Below, piece by piece: positions 35,851 to 46,690 of a stretch of DNA of 64,000 bases. Numbering within the stretch: position 1 is the stretch's first letter; each line of letters starts with the position of its first letter. The position numbers and the translations under genes were made by a program. Origin of the DNA: Chimonanthus salicifolius. Lineage: Eukaryota > Streptophyta > Magnoliopsida > Laurales > Calycanthaceae. The stretch spans positions 54,046,769 through 54,110,768 of the forward strand of contig CM023538.1 in assembly GCA_013350335.1 (NCBI GenBank), given 5' to 3'. The notes beneath the pieces are model-generated. The model saw only the letters and a program-made list of their open reading frames with translations, ran no database searches and was not told the origin of the DNA.

Positions 35851-36929
35851 TTTAACCAAAACTACTAGTATCGGCCTATACATATCGTATCAGCCGAGAT
35901 TATCACCTCTGAGGTGGAGATTGGCCAGCCCATTAGAATAGTCTTTTTCGGGTTCACAAAAATCACTTTGATAAGATGGATCAAGTCATTTTTTAAAATT
36001 CTCAAAATTTGATCATTTAAAATTATTTTTAATATCTAAATCTACCCTTTAAAAATATAGCTTTGATCAATTCACTCAAAGTGATTTTTATACACCATGT
36101 ATTTAAAAAACTTTTTAACAGACCCATCATCATCCATTTAGTGGGATCCATGTCTAGGTGCATATGATCATCCTATTCAAATTTTCGAAGAAGAAATGTA
36201 TATTTATGGTAACAAGGAAGATGGTAGGAGGGATCTTTGATTTCATTTTTTTTTTTAAAGCAAGATGCTATATTAACTACCAAGGTGAGCCCAAAATTAA
36301 AACCATGACCGGGCCATAGAGTTTTTGAAAATAGTTTTTAACGGTCATAGTCTTGCAAACAGAACACCAGGCCTAAAGCCCAATAAAATTGATGCATATT
36401 AAAAATAAAGTAGAATAGAAGAGAGAAAAAAAAAAACCACAGCGACATGGCAACAATCATTCACTAACAATGGCTTAACAGGGCCTGACTCCCGGCTCGT
36501 TCTCCATTGAATATAATTTTATTTCATCAAACATCTTTTTTCTACTTCTATGTTATGAGCCGTTGTTTAAAAACTCGAAAAAACCCAGTCAGGTTACTTG
36601 ACAGAATTTCAAATTGAGTGTGTTGATGAGTTTTTCAATTTTCCTAAAACTAAAAAAAACACGAAAAGCATATTTTTCTAAGGTTTTTTTTGCTTGTCAA
36701 GACCAAAATTTATTTCATCAAACAACTTCTTTCTGCTCCTCTGTTTTGAACCATTGTTCAAAAACTCGGTTAAGTCAGTCCGAACCAACTCGACTTGACA
36801 TGATTTCAAGTTGAGTGAGTTGATTAGTGTTTCTAAAGTTTTTTAGATTCTTGTTTGTCAAAAACTTAGCTAAATTTCTCAACTCAACAAGATTTTGAAT
36901 GGAGTCTGCTAGGGAGCAGAAATTTATAC
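35141..36929. other. Intergenic DNA; small hAT-like relic near 35860
   Basis: AT-rich, with a TC/TA microsatellite at 35821-35850. At about 35860-35908, TAGTATCGGCCTATACATAT..CCGAGATTATCACCTCTG looks like an internally deleted member of the 'TATCGGCC' hAT MITE family. A 62-codon frame at 35272-35460 has no known domain. Confidence 0.5.
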
Positions 36930-37103
36930 TTATATTCTATGAGAATTAAGGTGTAAGCTAGAGCTAAATTGTGAGCAAAACAATTAGCTTCTCCCGGATA
37001 AAAAAGAAAAAAAAATCTCCCAAAGATTCAATAGCTCCAAGTTCTGGGTAGCCATGTTCCATGAGTTTCAAGTCCTTCCAACTAAGCTTCCCTTTGTGGT
37101 GCA

Positions 37104-38880
37104 TATAGAAACACAGAAGACTAACTACACCAATTCACAGTAAGATGCTTCTTTATTATACTGTGTAATTTCTATATTGTTTTACAATATATTTTCTCCA
37201 CACTGAATAGGTGATATAGAGTATGATATTTATAACAAAGATAAGATAGAAGAGATAGGAAGATAAGATAAGATAAGATAAGAAAGAAGAGTCTTGATTG
37301 AAATAGACTTCTTAGCCTTTTGGATCTCCATCAGTGATGATCCTTATCTTCTTGAGATAAGGATTGAGATGAGGATCGGTCGTCTCAATCCATTTAGTTG
37401 GATGAGCTTGAGTTTCCTGATTATCTTGTTTGAAATTAGGACTGGTATTGTCAATATCCCCCTTCAAACTGAGCCGCGGATGACGCCAGAGGCCCAGTTT
37501 GGTACATAACAAGTAATTTTGCTGTCTTGGAAGAGCTTTAGTAAAGATGTCAGCAACTTGTTGAGAAGATGGTACATACTTTGTGATAATAGAACCAAGA
37601 GCAACCTTTTCTCGAACAAAGTGATAATCAATTTCAATATGCTTAGTGCGCACATGAAAGACAGGATTGATAGGTGAGGTGTAATGCCGAAATATTATCG
37701 GAGTGAAGAATCGGGGGAGATGAGAGATGGAGACCGATATCAAGGAGAAGATAAGTGAGCCATGTGAGTTCAGCAGCGGCAGAGGCAAGAGCTCGATATT
37801 CTGCTTCTGTACTAGATCTTGGCCACAGTAGGTTGTTTTTTTGCAGTCCAGGAGATACAGTTACTTCCTAGATAAGTGCAAAAACCTGTTGTTGAACGAC
37901 GAGTGGTTGGACAGCCGGCCCAATCAGCATCTGAGAAGGCATAAAGTTGCATATGACATCTAGCGAGAAGACGAAATCCGTAATTGACAGTTCTTTGAAT
38001 ATAGCGAAGAATATGCTTTACCATCTGAAAGTGCAGAAGAGTAGGATTGTGCAAATACTGGCACACATAATTGACACTGTAGGATAGATCAGGACGAGTG
38101 ATAGTGAGATATTGCAAACCTCCAACAGGTTTTTGCACTTATCTAGGAAGTAACTGTATCTCCTGGACTGCAAAAAAACAACCTACTGTGGCCAGATCTA
38201 GTACAGAAGCAGAATATCGAGCTCTTGCCTAAGAGCTTTAGTAAAGATGTCAGCGACTTGTTGAGAAAATGGTACATACTTTGTGACAATAGAACCTAGA
38301 ACAACCTTTTCTCGAACAAAGTGATAATCAATTTCAATATGCTTAGTGCGCGCATGAAAGACAAGATTGATAGTGAGGTGTAATGCCGAAATATTATCGG
38401 AGTGTGGAATCCCAATTGGACACCGAGAGAGGGAGAACAAAATACGGCCTTTGGCCGTGGGCCTCTAATGGCCACATGGAGTGGTCCATTGCAGTGGAGG
38501 CAATAGAGGTTTGCTCTCAACGGTGAAGATCCATGGAAGGAGTTGCAACTCTGATACCATATAGAAACACAGAAGACTAACCATACCAATTCACAGTAAG
38601 ATGCTTCTTTATTATACTGTGTAATTTCTATATTGTTTTACAATATATTTTCTCCACACTAAATAGGTGATACAGAGTATGATATTTATAACAAAGATAA
38701 GATAAGAAGGAAGAGTCTTGATTGTAATAGACTTCTTAGCCTTTTGGATCTCCATTAGTGATGATCCTTATCTTCTTGAGATGAGGATTGAGATGAGGAT
38801 CGGTGGTCTCAATCCATTTAGTTGGATGAGCTTGAGTGCCCTGATTATCTTGTTTGAAATTAGGACTGGTATCGTCAATA
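37104..38880 (-). mobile_element. Rearranged Copia retrotransposon remnant
   Basis: Minus-strand element of 1777 bp with the exact 5-bp duplication GTGCA (37099-37103 and 38881-38885). The 3' LTR is 37104-37456 and the 5' LTR 38560-38880. The LTRs are largely alike but the 3' one carries extra GATAA repeats. The primer site TGGTATCAGAGTTGC is on the minus strand at 38559-38545, and a polypurine tract (GAAGGGGGA) abuts the 3' LTR near 37457-37465. The interior keeps only the C-terminal RNase H part of Copia pol: [20 protein letters not shown] and SDADWAGCPTTRRSTTGFC (38138-37812), and [17 protein letters not shown] with VADIFTKAL twice (37788-37464 and 38440-38198). Gag, protease, integrase and RT are gone. 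Confidence 0.85.
37800..38230. repeat. Inverted duplication inside the Copia remnant
   Basis: Sequence around 37802-37893 (GATCTTGGCCACAGTAGG to TTTTTGCACTTATCTAGG complement) recurs in inverted form at about 38127-38217, leaving a spacer of roughly 230 bp. The outer segments 37526-37725 and 38230-38402 are direct repeats of each other (AAGAGCTTTAGTAAAGATGT to CGAAATATTATCGGAGTG). The arrangement needs at least one template switch or recombination between two copies. Confidence 0.85.
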
Positions 38881-39220
38881 GTGCATATTTTCCAACAAAT
38901 TATAGGAATTCCCTTCTACGCTAATTTGTATGATCTGATAACTTTGGCAAAGCTAAAGCCCTTTGAATAGAGCCTTGATTTCAGCATGAAGAAGGTGGTG
39001 GTGCCCTTCGAATAATGTTTACCTTTTGCTTTCCATATCAATGGTCTTCCATTTTGACAGAAGAATCATACATAGCCTCTGTTAGAATGTGAGTGTCAAC
39101 ATGGCGTTGGTATGGAAATAGACATTAAAAAGATGAATCCATTCTTCTCCTTTAAAAGGTTGTTTCGAAGAATTCATGAGAAATGATCATCTTTTAAGCA
39201 TTATTATTTACTATTCCAAT

Positions 39221-39559
39221 TTTAGGACTTGTGTATCTATCTCAAAAGATTAACTTGTTAGGTGGAGTGATCTAAATCATTTATAAATCTCTAGATCTCC
39301 TTCTACATTTTCAATGTGGGACTCGTTCGCAGTCACCCCAACAATTCCCCTGTAAACAAGGCCAGCCATCCCATTCACCTAAAGGATCTCTTGAGCTCAC
39401 ATGAGGTAGCGTAAGACTTGGCTCTGATACCACTTGTTAGAAACTGGATATCCATCTCAAATGACTAGCCTGTTAAGTGTAGTGACTCAAGTCATTTATA
39501 AATTCCACAATCTCCCTCTACACTTTCAATGTGAGACTCGTTCGCAGTTAGCCTCAACA
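39221..39559 (-). mobile_element. TRIM, complete 339-bp miniature LTR element
   Basis: Two LTRs of 123 bp (39221-39343) and 125 bp (39435-39559) flank a 91-bp interior. The duplication CCAAT is exact (39216-39220 and 39560-39564). On the minus strand the right LTR runs TGTTGAGG..AACA, followed by TGGTATCAGAGCC, a good initiator-Met tRNA primer site (39433-39421). A polypurine ACAGGGGAAT abuts the left LTR. No coding capacity. Confidence 0.9.
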
Positions 39560-40116
39560 CCAATAATAACATCTTTTAAAAAGAGGAGCCAAAGAATAAG
39601 TATGGATTGGGGGCCAATTTTACCAAATCAGCAATGCTGTCCTACCAAACAGAACCCATTCTTAGAATGGTACCACCTCAGTTCCCATTTTTTTATGCCA
39701 TTCTTTCTATTTTGTCTGCAGAACTGCCTCTAAGAAAAACCCAATTCCAGAGTTGTAAAGATAGAAAGATGGGAGAAATGAAAAAACAATACTTGAAACA
39801 CTTTCTTATGAAATTTTGAATCATACTTATGTTTGTTGCAAAATTAATACAAAAAGCAGAAAATGAGAAATGTACGATTCAAGAGGGAAAATTAGTTTCA
39901 TAGTGACCATGGCCTAAGGTTAGCTTGCGGGTGAAAGGCCTCAAGTGAAAGCTGTTCTTTGAGTGAATGACCAGAGACCTATTTTTCAAGGTTTGTTGTC
40001 ATCTAATCATTCATTCCTTCTTTTTCGAAATATAACATTACAATTACAACTACAATATGGAAATTGTTTCGATTTTGTACTTTCAGGTCCTATAATAGGC
40101 ATTAGGAAGAAATTAG

Positions 40117-40424
40117 TGTTGTGTAAATCTCACAAGTCAAGTACACAAGAGAAATCAAACATACAGAGATACGTGGTTCGGCAAAATTGTCTAAATTTAT
40201 GGAGCGAGATAAAATCCACTATGAAGAGAAATACACCAGATTACAAGGGTTAGCCACCATATCTCTTTCTCTCTGGTTTCACTCTCAGCCACAGCTGCAG
40301 TAATCACACAGGTTAACCCTAAAAACGGAGAAAGAGATGAATATATACTAGGGCTTAAGCTATAAGCCTGGGCCTGAGCCCAACAGACAACACAGGCCCA
40401 AAAGTGAGACTGGACCTCACAACA
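40117..40424 (-). mobile_element. Solo LTR of a Copia-like element
   Basis: A 308-bp block TGTTGTGTAAATC..CCTCACAACA with the exact 5-bp duplication ATTAG (40112-40116 and 40425-40429). On the minus strand it has a TAGTATATATTC promoter box, and on the plus strand TACGTGGTTCGGC and GGGCCTGAGCCCAAC, as in the LTRs of the 11079-17556 element. It is the same lineage, though clearly diverged. Confidence 0.85.
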
Positions 40425-40479
40425 ATTAGACCATCTGATCACATGCTAATAGTATGAATAGCATGATTCAAATAATTTT

Positions 40480-40815
40480 GTAAAAACTAATTGTTGTGTT
40501 AACGTTTTTTATTCTATGGTGATTCAGACTATACTCGATGTCGTACCCTAATTGGGGGTTTTCATTTTTGAGCATGAAGGTAACTGCCAATATATTGTAT
40601 CTTCGAAGGACTTGTAAGATTTGGAGCATTCATAGAAGGGTGAGAGAGATTATATCCCTATAGTAAAATGACTCTCATCTCTTTGTAGATGTAGGAACGA
40701 TGTCAAACCACATAAATTTCGTATATTTTTGTGTTATTTCTTTTGTGTTTTGGTGTACTTAAGGGGTATCGCTTGTGAGGGTTTTACGCTGGATTTTCTG
40801 CGGTTTCCCATACGT
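40480..40815 (+). mobile_element. Decayed Copia-type LTR, plus orientation
   Basis: Contains in order the features of the preceding family in the opposite orientation: CCCTAATTGGGGGTTTTC, TTTGTAGATGTAGGAACGAT, AACCACATAAATTTCG and TTTTGTGTTATTTCTTTTG, then TGGTGTACTTAAGGGG. Ends are not definable. Confidence 0.5.
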
Positions 40816-42139
40816 AAATTCAAAAAAAAAAAATCACAATTAAAAAAGATATTCTACATGTGTTTATTTCCGATAATGTAAAATTCATAGAATGGTTTTG
40901 ATTAAATGGCTTAAATTCACAAAGCTTTACAGCACTCCATTTGTGTCTGCTACCAAACAAGGCTCATGATGGTTAATAACATTGTTAATGACGATGTTTA
41001 AGTTCATGTTTTCTTTTGGGACAAGTACTTACTGGTTTCTTTTTTCATTATAATTTCTCATAATATGGTTGTTTGGAAAATGGGGTGCTGAGAAAATCTC
41101 TAACCCATTTGGTTGCTTCCTAATGGTTCCCCCACTTGTTGATGCAATCAAACGGTGGAAATTTCACAAGAGGGAGAAGAGAGCTATTCGAGGTTACTCG
41201 ACTCAATGGGGAGGGGCTTGTTTGTGGCGAGTGGGCTTGTCTATGTATATTAATACTCTATTCGGCTTGGCTTTTGAAGGCTCTGAAAAAGTATATTATT
41301 AAGAGATACGGTTGACTTTCCATAAATATATTTTCTTCTTTCTAGTAGGAAGACATACTTGTCTTCTTCATAATCTATATTAGTAAACGAAGGAGACAGA
41401 GTTAGCTGACCATAGACGAGGCAATTCATATTGGCTGGTCTATTTCATAGCCCAATTTCTTTAGAATTTTTCCAACTTCAGATTGTATTCTATTTAGGTT
41501 ATTTAGCCTACTGTTTAGTAAATACTTTTTATTTCATTTTATTTATAAAATTATTAGAGATTTAATGTACTTATCGTGGGATTGGAGATTCACAACTCAG
41601 GTGTTACTGATCCACCTCTTATTCACTGATTTTAAGAGTAATTGTATTTGATGTGATTAAAACCTGTAAATTGTCATTCCGAAGAGTAACTAGGATGTGG
41701 GACTCTTAAGATCACCTTTGAAATAGAAATTTGAGTCCTTCACTCCTTCACAATCACTAAGAACTGTTCCATTTAGAGGATTAGCCACTTGAGATTCGTC
41801 AAAAACCTATCATTTATACACTGGTTTAGAATGATTCAAAAATTAGATTTTCATTGATTTGAAAGTGATTACATAAATATGTTAGACTAGTGGCTCGATT
41901 TAGACTCTATACTTCTTTACTATTTCTCATACTTCTTTACTTCTATTTTCGTTTTGAGATTGTTTTGTAAAACTGAGAAGTACACTCAGTTGGGAAACCT
42001 TTTTGTATTAGGAAACCTCTTATTACTGTATTGTATAAGAAAACAGAGGGATCTCGTGTAGAGTGTGGAAGTTTTGGATTAGATAGAGAAAATCAGTGAC
42101 GAAGAGAATTTGTAAACTCCTTTGAATTAGTAAATTTTT
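40816..42139. other. Intergenic DNA, no gene assigned
   Basis: A 77-codon plus frame at 41069-41302 and other short frames show no known domain. Around 41690-41730 the words GGATGTGGGACTCTTAAG resemble TRIM LTR sequence, without ends. Confidence 0.45.
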
Positions 42140-42149
42140 TAGTTTGTTG

Positions 42150-42471
42150 TCGGTAGAGGTAAGCCTTATGGGAGCTGCAAATGAGTTTCACACTCCACCT
42201 AACAGGTTAGTCTTTTGGGGTGGAAGTCCAGTCCCAATAATGGTATCAAAGCTAGCCCCAAACTAACGCATGGGGACTCAGAATCCAGTAGCGGAACGAG
42301 ATGGTTGATGACGATGTTTGATCTATCGGAGAGCCTCGTTTGATTGGGAGTTGTTGGGATTGCAAACGAGTCCCACGTCACTTGAAAAAAAGGGTAAATA
42401 GAGAGTTATAAGGGATTGGACAACTCTACTTAAGACGCTAGTCTTTTGAATTGGAAGTTCAGGTCCTAACA
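42150..42471 (+). mobile_element. TRIM relic, plus orientation
   Basis: The right LTR 42352-42471 runs TGTTGGGATTGC..GGTCCTAACA. The left LTR (about 42150-42237) aligns to it with a ~50-bp internal deletion. After it comes AATGGTATCAAAGCTAGCCCC, a slightly altered Met-tRNA primer site (42239 on). The interior ends TTTGATTGGGAG, a weak polypurine tract. No target-site duplication could be fixed. Confidence 0.7.
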
Positions 42472-43372
42472 AACCTTTGACTTAAATTTTGTCTTCGTGT
42501 GGATTCATTGCTTCTTTATGATTTTTGGTTTCGTTTGTCCACCCTTAGATTGATTGATTGCTTCATTTGTCTTCTGATTGCTTTGTTTGCTTAATCGGGG
42601 AAAATCCCTACAAAATATGGGTACAGAAGGAAAGAAATTGCCTTGATTGGAAGATTTTACATGGTCCCATGGACAATTTATTTAAACCGCTAAAGTTTGG
42701 AGCCTTTTATCTCTGTTTCTGCTTTGCTAATGGACCCGACATATTTAGGGAGTTTTGTGAGGATGAATCGACAACACCCAACAAACCGTATCAGTCAAGT
42801 CAAAGTGATAATGATATTGATGGGAATGGAAATAGGCCTGAAAGCCTCAAAACTCCAACTCCAAAAAGGTTGACTTTGACTGCAACTTTCAGCCAGACAA
42901 AAAAATAAGCTTATTAATGATTTTGGGCCAGGCTTGGCGTTTTACTTATGCTGAGTTGCTGGCAAGAAAGCCCAAGGCCTAGCCCCATTATACATGTCAA
43001 AATACATATATACGTGTTAATGAATTTCTTTAATAAAATCAACTTGTGTAATATTTATAAAAATGTTGGTGTTATATTCGAATATATTTATCTAACAAAA
43101 AAATTATAAATAGATTATCGAGCTCATACTTGATTCCCAATGTTAGGCCCATATTGGGCTCAGGCTAGGCTCAGACTTTGCCCTTGTTGATCAAGTCATC
43201 AAGCTTGACAGATTTTGAGTCTAACCTGAGACCATCCTCAGGTAGAGTTGCTCAATCTATTAATTATAAATAATAGAGGGGCAAGTTTTTTACAATTAAA
43301 AGGATAAAATTATGATTGATAGATGAATACTTATCTTTTTTAACAAGAAAAAGTGTTTCAATATATATTTTT
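42472..43372. other. Intergenic DNA; unassigned 116-codon frame
   Basis: A plus frame at 42558-42908 has no signal peptide or motif I know, and Lys/Pro/Ser-rich ends. Not enough support for a gene. Confidence 0.4.
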
Positions 43373-43525
43373 TATATTTTTGAATTTAGGTGTAGGAAAT
43401 CTTAGAAAATTAGCATAAAACTTTTACGAGTGATACACACTATCTTTAGAGCTCATCACGTGATGCCATGGGGGTTTAAAAGCAAAAGATTACCGGTTGA
43501 GCTACACCATGTGGGTTTTTTTTTA
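43373..43525 (-). mobile_element. SINE of the second family, minus orientation
   Basis: Relative of 28359 and 53430: TTGAATTTAGGTGTAGGAAA, ACTTTTACGAGTGATACACA, the eroded box B region TGGGGGTTTAAAAGC, and the box A complement TACCGGTTGAGCTACACCAT. Follows a T-rich run. Confidence 0.65.
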
Positions 43526-44145
43526 TATTTATATTTAAAAAATAAAAGAATTTATTAAAAAAGCATTTTTAATTAATTATTAAAAAACCTTCTCTTACAA
43601 AAAAAAAAAAAACAGCAACCATGTTGATTTTGATCAAAAGGCAACTACATGCTTGGCTTGGACAAGTGAACAGTTAGGATCATTTAACAAGGCCACGTGT
43701 ACGGCAAGAGATACGGGGATAATTTCTCTTTTTCTTTTAATTGCAGTAAGGGACAGTAAATCCTGTCCATCTGTACAATGAAAAAAGACAACGATGCCAG
43801 CCATTTATGCCGTCTGTTGTCCTTTTCGTGTCATTGCTCCTTCTCATCATCACATGACTACGTACAGTCACAAGAAAATTTCTCTCATTCATCTCATCCA
43901 TGGCTTCTAAATTCAAATCTATTTTTTTTCTAATTTAATAATTTGTTTGAACAAGAAGAAAAAGAAGAAGAATGTTAGAAAATATTTTGTTCAAAGACTT
44001 TGAAAAAATTATGCGAAGTTGAGAAGAGAATACTTGAATGTTTAAATCTTAAGTAGACTTATTGATTTATCAAATTAATCGGCATGAGACTTTTATAATA
44101 CTTAGAAACCCAAAACTACAAAATATAATTCAAAAAAGTCTCTTT
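43526..44145. other. 3' flank of the EPFL gene
   Basis: AT-rich DNA without coding signal. It includes the presumptive 3' UTR of the EPFL gene, which is on the minus strand. Confidence 0.5.
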
Positions 44146-44602
44146 CTAAGGATCAAAGAGAGTATTATGGCATTTACATTTCCAGCCCAAGGGCTTGTAA
44201 TCTAAGTAAGGCTGGCTAGCTTGCCTGGTTTGAACAAAGGGAGTGGTGGGCACTTGGGTGACCTTACAAGGATGACATGAATTGCATTTGTTGTTGCAGT
44301 TTGGTGGAACAGAGCCTATCGTGACCTTCTCCTCCATTTCCTTTGTCTGCAAACCAAGGGCTGATTCCAAGACAAAGAAAAATACAAGTCAGAAGACTTT
44401 ATGAAATGAAGTGCATTCAAGTATCAGATTTCAGAGATTGATAAGGATTTTCATGTAGATAGAGACAGATGATAAAAAGAAGAACATGTTAGAGAAAGGG
44501 GATGTTGGGTGGGGACAGTAACATACCTGGAATAGAAGCTTGGGATAATAAGAATGCAAGAGCCAAAGACAGAAAGAGAAGCGCCCTTTTCATTTCCCTC
44601 AT
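44146..44602 (-). CDS. EPF-like secreted cysteine-rich peptide (EPFL)
   Basis: Encodes a 96-residue precursor of the EPIDERMAL PATTERNING FACTOR-like family, apoplastic ligands of ERECTA-family receptor kinases that steer stomatal and organ patterning. Exon 1 is 44602-44527 and exon 2 is 44360-44146, joined by a GT..AG intron in phase 1. Residues 1-22 form a signal peptide (ALLFLSLALAFLLSQA), with two in-frame starts (44602 and 44593). The mature region carries six cysteines at 47, 51, 54, 57, 87 and 89 in the family order, IGSVPPNCNNKCNSCHPC then LGWKCKCHNTLFDP. The GSxPPxC start and YKPxxWKCxC end are typical. Six rather than eight cysteines points to an EPFL, not EPF1/EPF2. The loop of about 29 residues between Cys57 and Cys87 sets specificity in this family. 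I cannot assign a subclade from memory. A fold-back MITE lies about 310 bp upstream. The gene looks intact. Confidence 0.88.
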
Positions 44603-44915
44603 CAATCAAGTTACTTGCTTTGGAATGTGGCTCTGAGAGAGAGTGATGAATGACTTTCTCATTTGTGATTGATAAATGATTCTGCAGATTTTAATGATGA
44701 AATGACAAGCATGTCCTCTTCCGTTTCTCCAAATTTTGAGCTAGGCATCTGAATTTGCACGGGGAAAAGGACTTTTGGGTTTTTCCACACTTAAGGAAGG
44801 GGTGATTGATTGTTTCATGAAAATAAAATACTGGCATATAGATACCTATATTTTTCCTGTTATCGGACACTGTTTTTTAAATTTTTTGGTGAAATTACCA
44901 TTTTTCCTTTCTGTG

Positions 44916-45072
44916 TTTTGAACTCTGGAATTGATTTTAAGTGAAAAGGGTATATTTTGGACTTAAAAAATCGTACTAAATGAAATGTCATTTTTTCTTA
45001 ATTCTTTGAGTACGATTTTTTAAGTCCAAAACAATACCCTTTTCACTTAAATTAGTCCCGGAGTTCATAAAA
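44916..45072. mobile_element. Fold-back MITE upstream of EPFL
   Basis: About 157 bp forming one long hairpin. The left arm 44916-44977 holds AAGTGAAAAGGGTAT and GGACTTAAAAAATCGTACT. The right arm 45009-45072 carries their complements AGTACGATTTTTTAAGTCC and ATACCCTTTTCACTT. The loop is about 30 bases. Target-site duplication unclear. Confidence 0.8.
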
Positions 45073-45869
45073 TTCAGAGTAGATGAACTTTGATACTTTT
45101 TTGTAAAAATCGGTCAAGAAACGACCTCTTTTGAAAATCTCTCTCCACAACGTTAGTTCGGACGATTCCTGAAATCGTTCGGTTCTTCTATTTGGAGGTT
45201 TGATTTGACGATTTCTGAAATCATTTGGTTCGTTCTTCCATTTAAAGTTTCGATTGGACTATCAAAATTCAGAAGGGAAAATTGTAATTTTACCTCAAAA
45301 TTCGAAAAGCGGTGTCGAATAGAAGGAAAGCGTTGTGTCTATATTTCCAGCCAAACAAAACAACAACAAAAGATTGACTCTCATGATAACATGGTCTTGA
45401 ATCCTTTCAATTTTGTGGATTTGAATCCTAAATGGCTAATTAGGTGATGATTGCCAACTAAAAGTAAAATGGTTGGTGTGATTGTCAATAAACTTGAATT
45501 ATAAATGGGGTTTTAAATTCAATCCACAGTTAGTCTCAGCAGATAATTTTTCAGAAACTTAATTGATGTGTAAATGGAGGAATTTACACATATTTATAAA
45601 ATTAGTCTCATGTTATTAATAATAAGAAACAAATTGGGAGGACTTGGCATATACAGGGACTCATGAGACTAATAAAATCTAGCATTTAAAAAGTGGGTCA
45701 GTGCTAAAAGTGCAGACCTTTCATGAATAACAGCCTTCGAATATGAGAGGACTGCATATGGTCTTCAGTTGTAGTTAGGTGGGTTATAACTTGGGTCAAA
45801 ATCATCTCAAATTTGAGTGACCCCACTTAAAAAATTCTATAAATTAATTATAGAAGTTATATTTTTAGA
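45073..45869. other. Intergenic DNA
   Basis: At 45155-45245 there is an imperfect tandem pair around GACGATTYCTGAAATCRTT, followed by TTTGGTTCGTTCTTCC. The words resemble the GGACGATTTT..CGTTCGAA motifs of the 51166 fold-back element, so it may be a remnant of that family. No gene. Confidence 0.45.
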
Positions 45870-46078
45870 GAGGTCTAATAATCTCGGCCGATATAATATA
45901 TATCGGCCGAGATTACCTTTATTTGCTGATATCTAATATATATTGTCAATATCAGCCGATAAAGGTAGTTTTTTCTTAAAAAAAATTAGAAGAAAGAAAT
46001 TTGTCGGCCAAGATATCAACCAATATCCGAATAACGATCGATATCGGATATCGACCAATACCGAGATTTATACGCCTG
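45870..46078. mobile_element. hAT-like MITE, 'TATCGGCC' family
   Basis: A 209-bp element with degenerate inverted ends (GAGGTCTAATAATCTCGGCC and CCGAGATTTATACGCCTG). It is flanked by an 8-bp duplication TTTTTAGA / TTTTTAGG (45862-45869 and 46079-46086). The interior holds nested palindromes such as ATATATCGGCCGAGAT and GATATCGGATATCG. Relative of 54318-54875. Confidence 0.7.
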
Positions 46079-46431
46079 TTTTTAGGCTTTTTAAAAGTTA
46101 TTTACTTTAAATTATTTTAAAATTCTAACAATTGGCTCACTTTATCTCAATTTTATGGCCCAAGGAAATATCTTGATGTAAATATTGAATCTCATAAAGT
46201 TCACCTGGATTCAATCTTACAAATCTTGTTTTATGCTCTCATAATTTTAAGAACTTAAATTATTACTTTTGAATACCTATTATTCTTAGGCACTTTTAGT
46301 AGTTGTTGAGTAGCAAATATTTACACTTGGATAAGACTCATTGTGGCCCAATGTTAATTTGTAGTTATGTAGATGCATATAAAACTATAGTTAAACATAT
46401 GTACAAATTTAAATATAGACATGTTTTAGTA

Positions 46432-46690
46432 AATTGCTTTTTATAATTTATAGTTTTATGAATATAAGATTGTAATTTATAATTTTATTTTAATATGACA
46501 TTCAATTCCATAAAATAATTATAATCACTCTTAATGCTACTTTTGTGAAGCTACTTGCAAAGTAGTTTTTTATAATTTATATTTTTATGAATAAAAAAAT
46601 TGTAATTTATAATTTCATTTTAATATGACATTCAATTCAGTAAAATGGTTATAATCTCTCTGCATGTGTCTACACTAGTTTCAACCAAGC
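46432..46690. repeat. About 129-bp tandem duplication
   Basis: Two units share TTTTATAATTTATA, TTGTAATTTATAATTT, ATTTTAATATGACATTCAAT and a TATAATCWCTCT end. Very AT-rich and diverged at a modest number of positions. Confidence 0.8.

Larger units (their letters stand above)
36930..39060 (-). pseudogene. RNase H-type (RVT_3) relic split by a Copia element
   Basis: On the minus strand, 39060-38886 reads LHAEIKALFKGL, then after a stop LCQSYQIIQISVEGNSYNLL. This is the AE..A...GL / V.GDS pattern of the plant RNase H-like domain found at the end of LINEs and in orphan RVT_3 genes. After the Copia insert, 37100-36930 includes YPGEANCFAHNLALA, matching the family's final REAN..A..LA motif. Stops lie between, so it is dead. 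The Copia element inserted at GTGCA divides it. It may be the tail of another LINE. Confidence 0.6.

Noticed and set aside
40816..41302. Possible gene around a 77-codon frame (MFGKWGAEKISNPFG)
   Set aside because: No family recognised and no exon partners; could be repeat-derived.
42558..42908. 116-codon plus-strand frame
   Set aside because: No recognised motif, no splice-site context or homologue recalled, and composition like the flanks.
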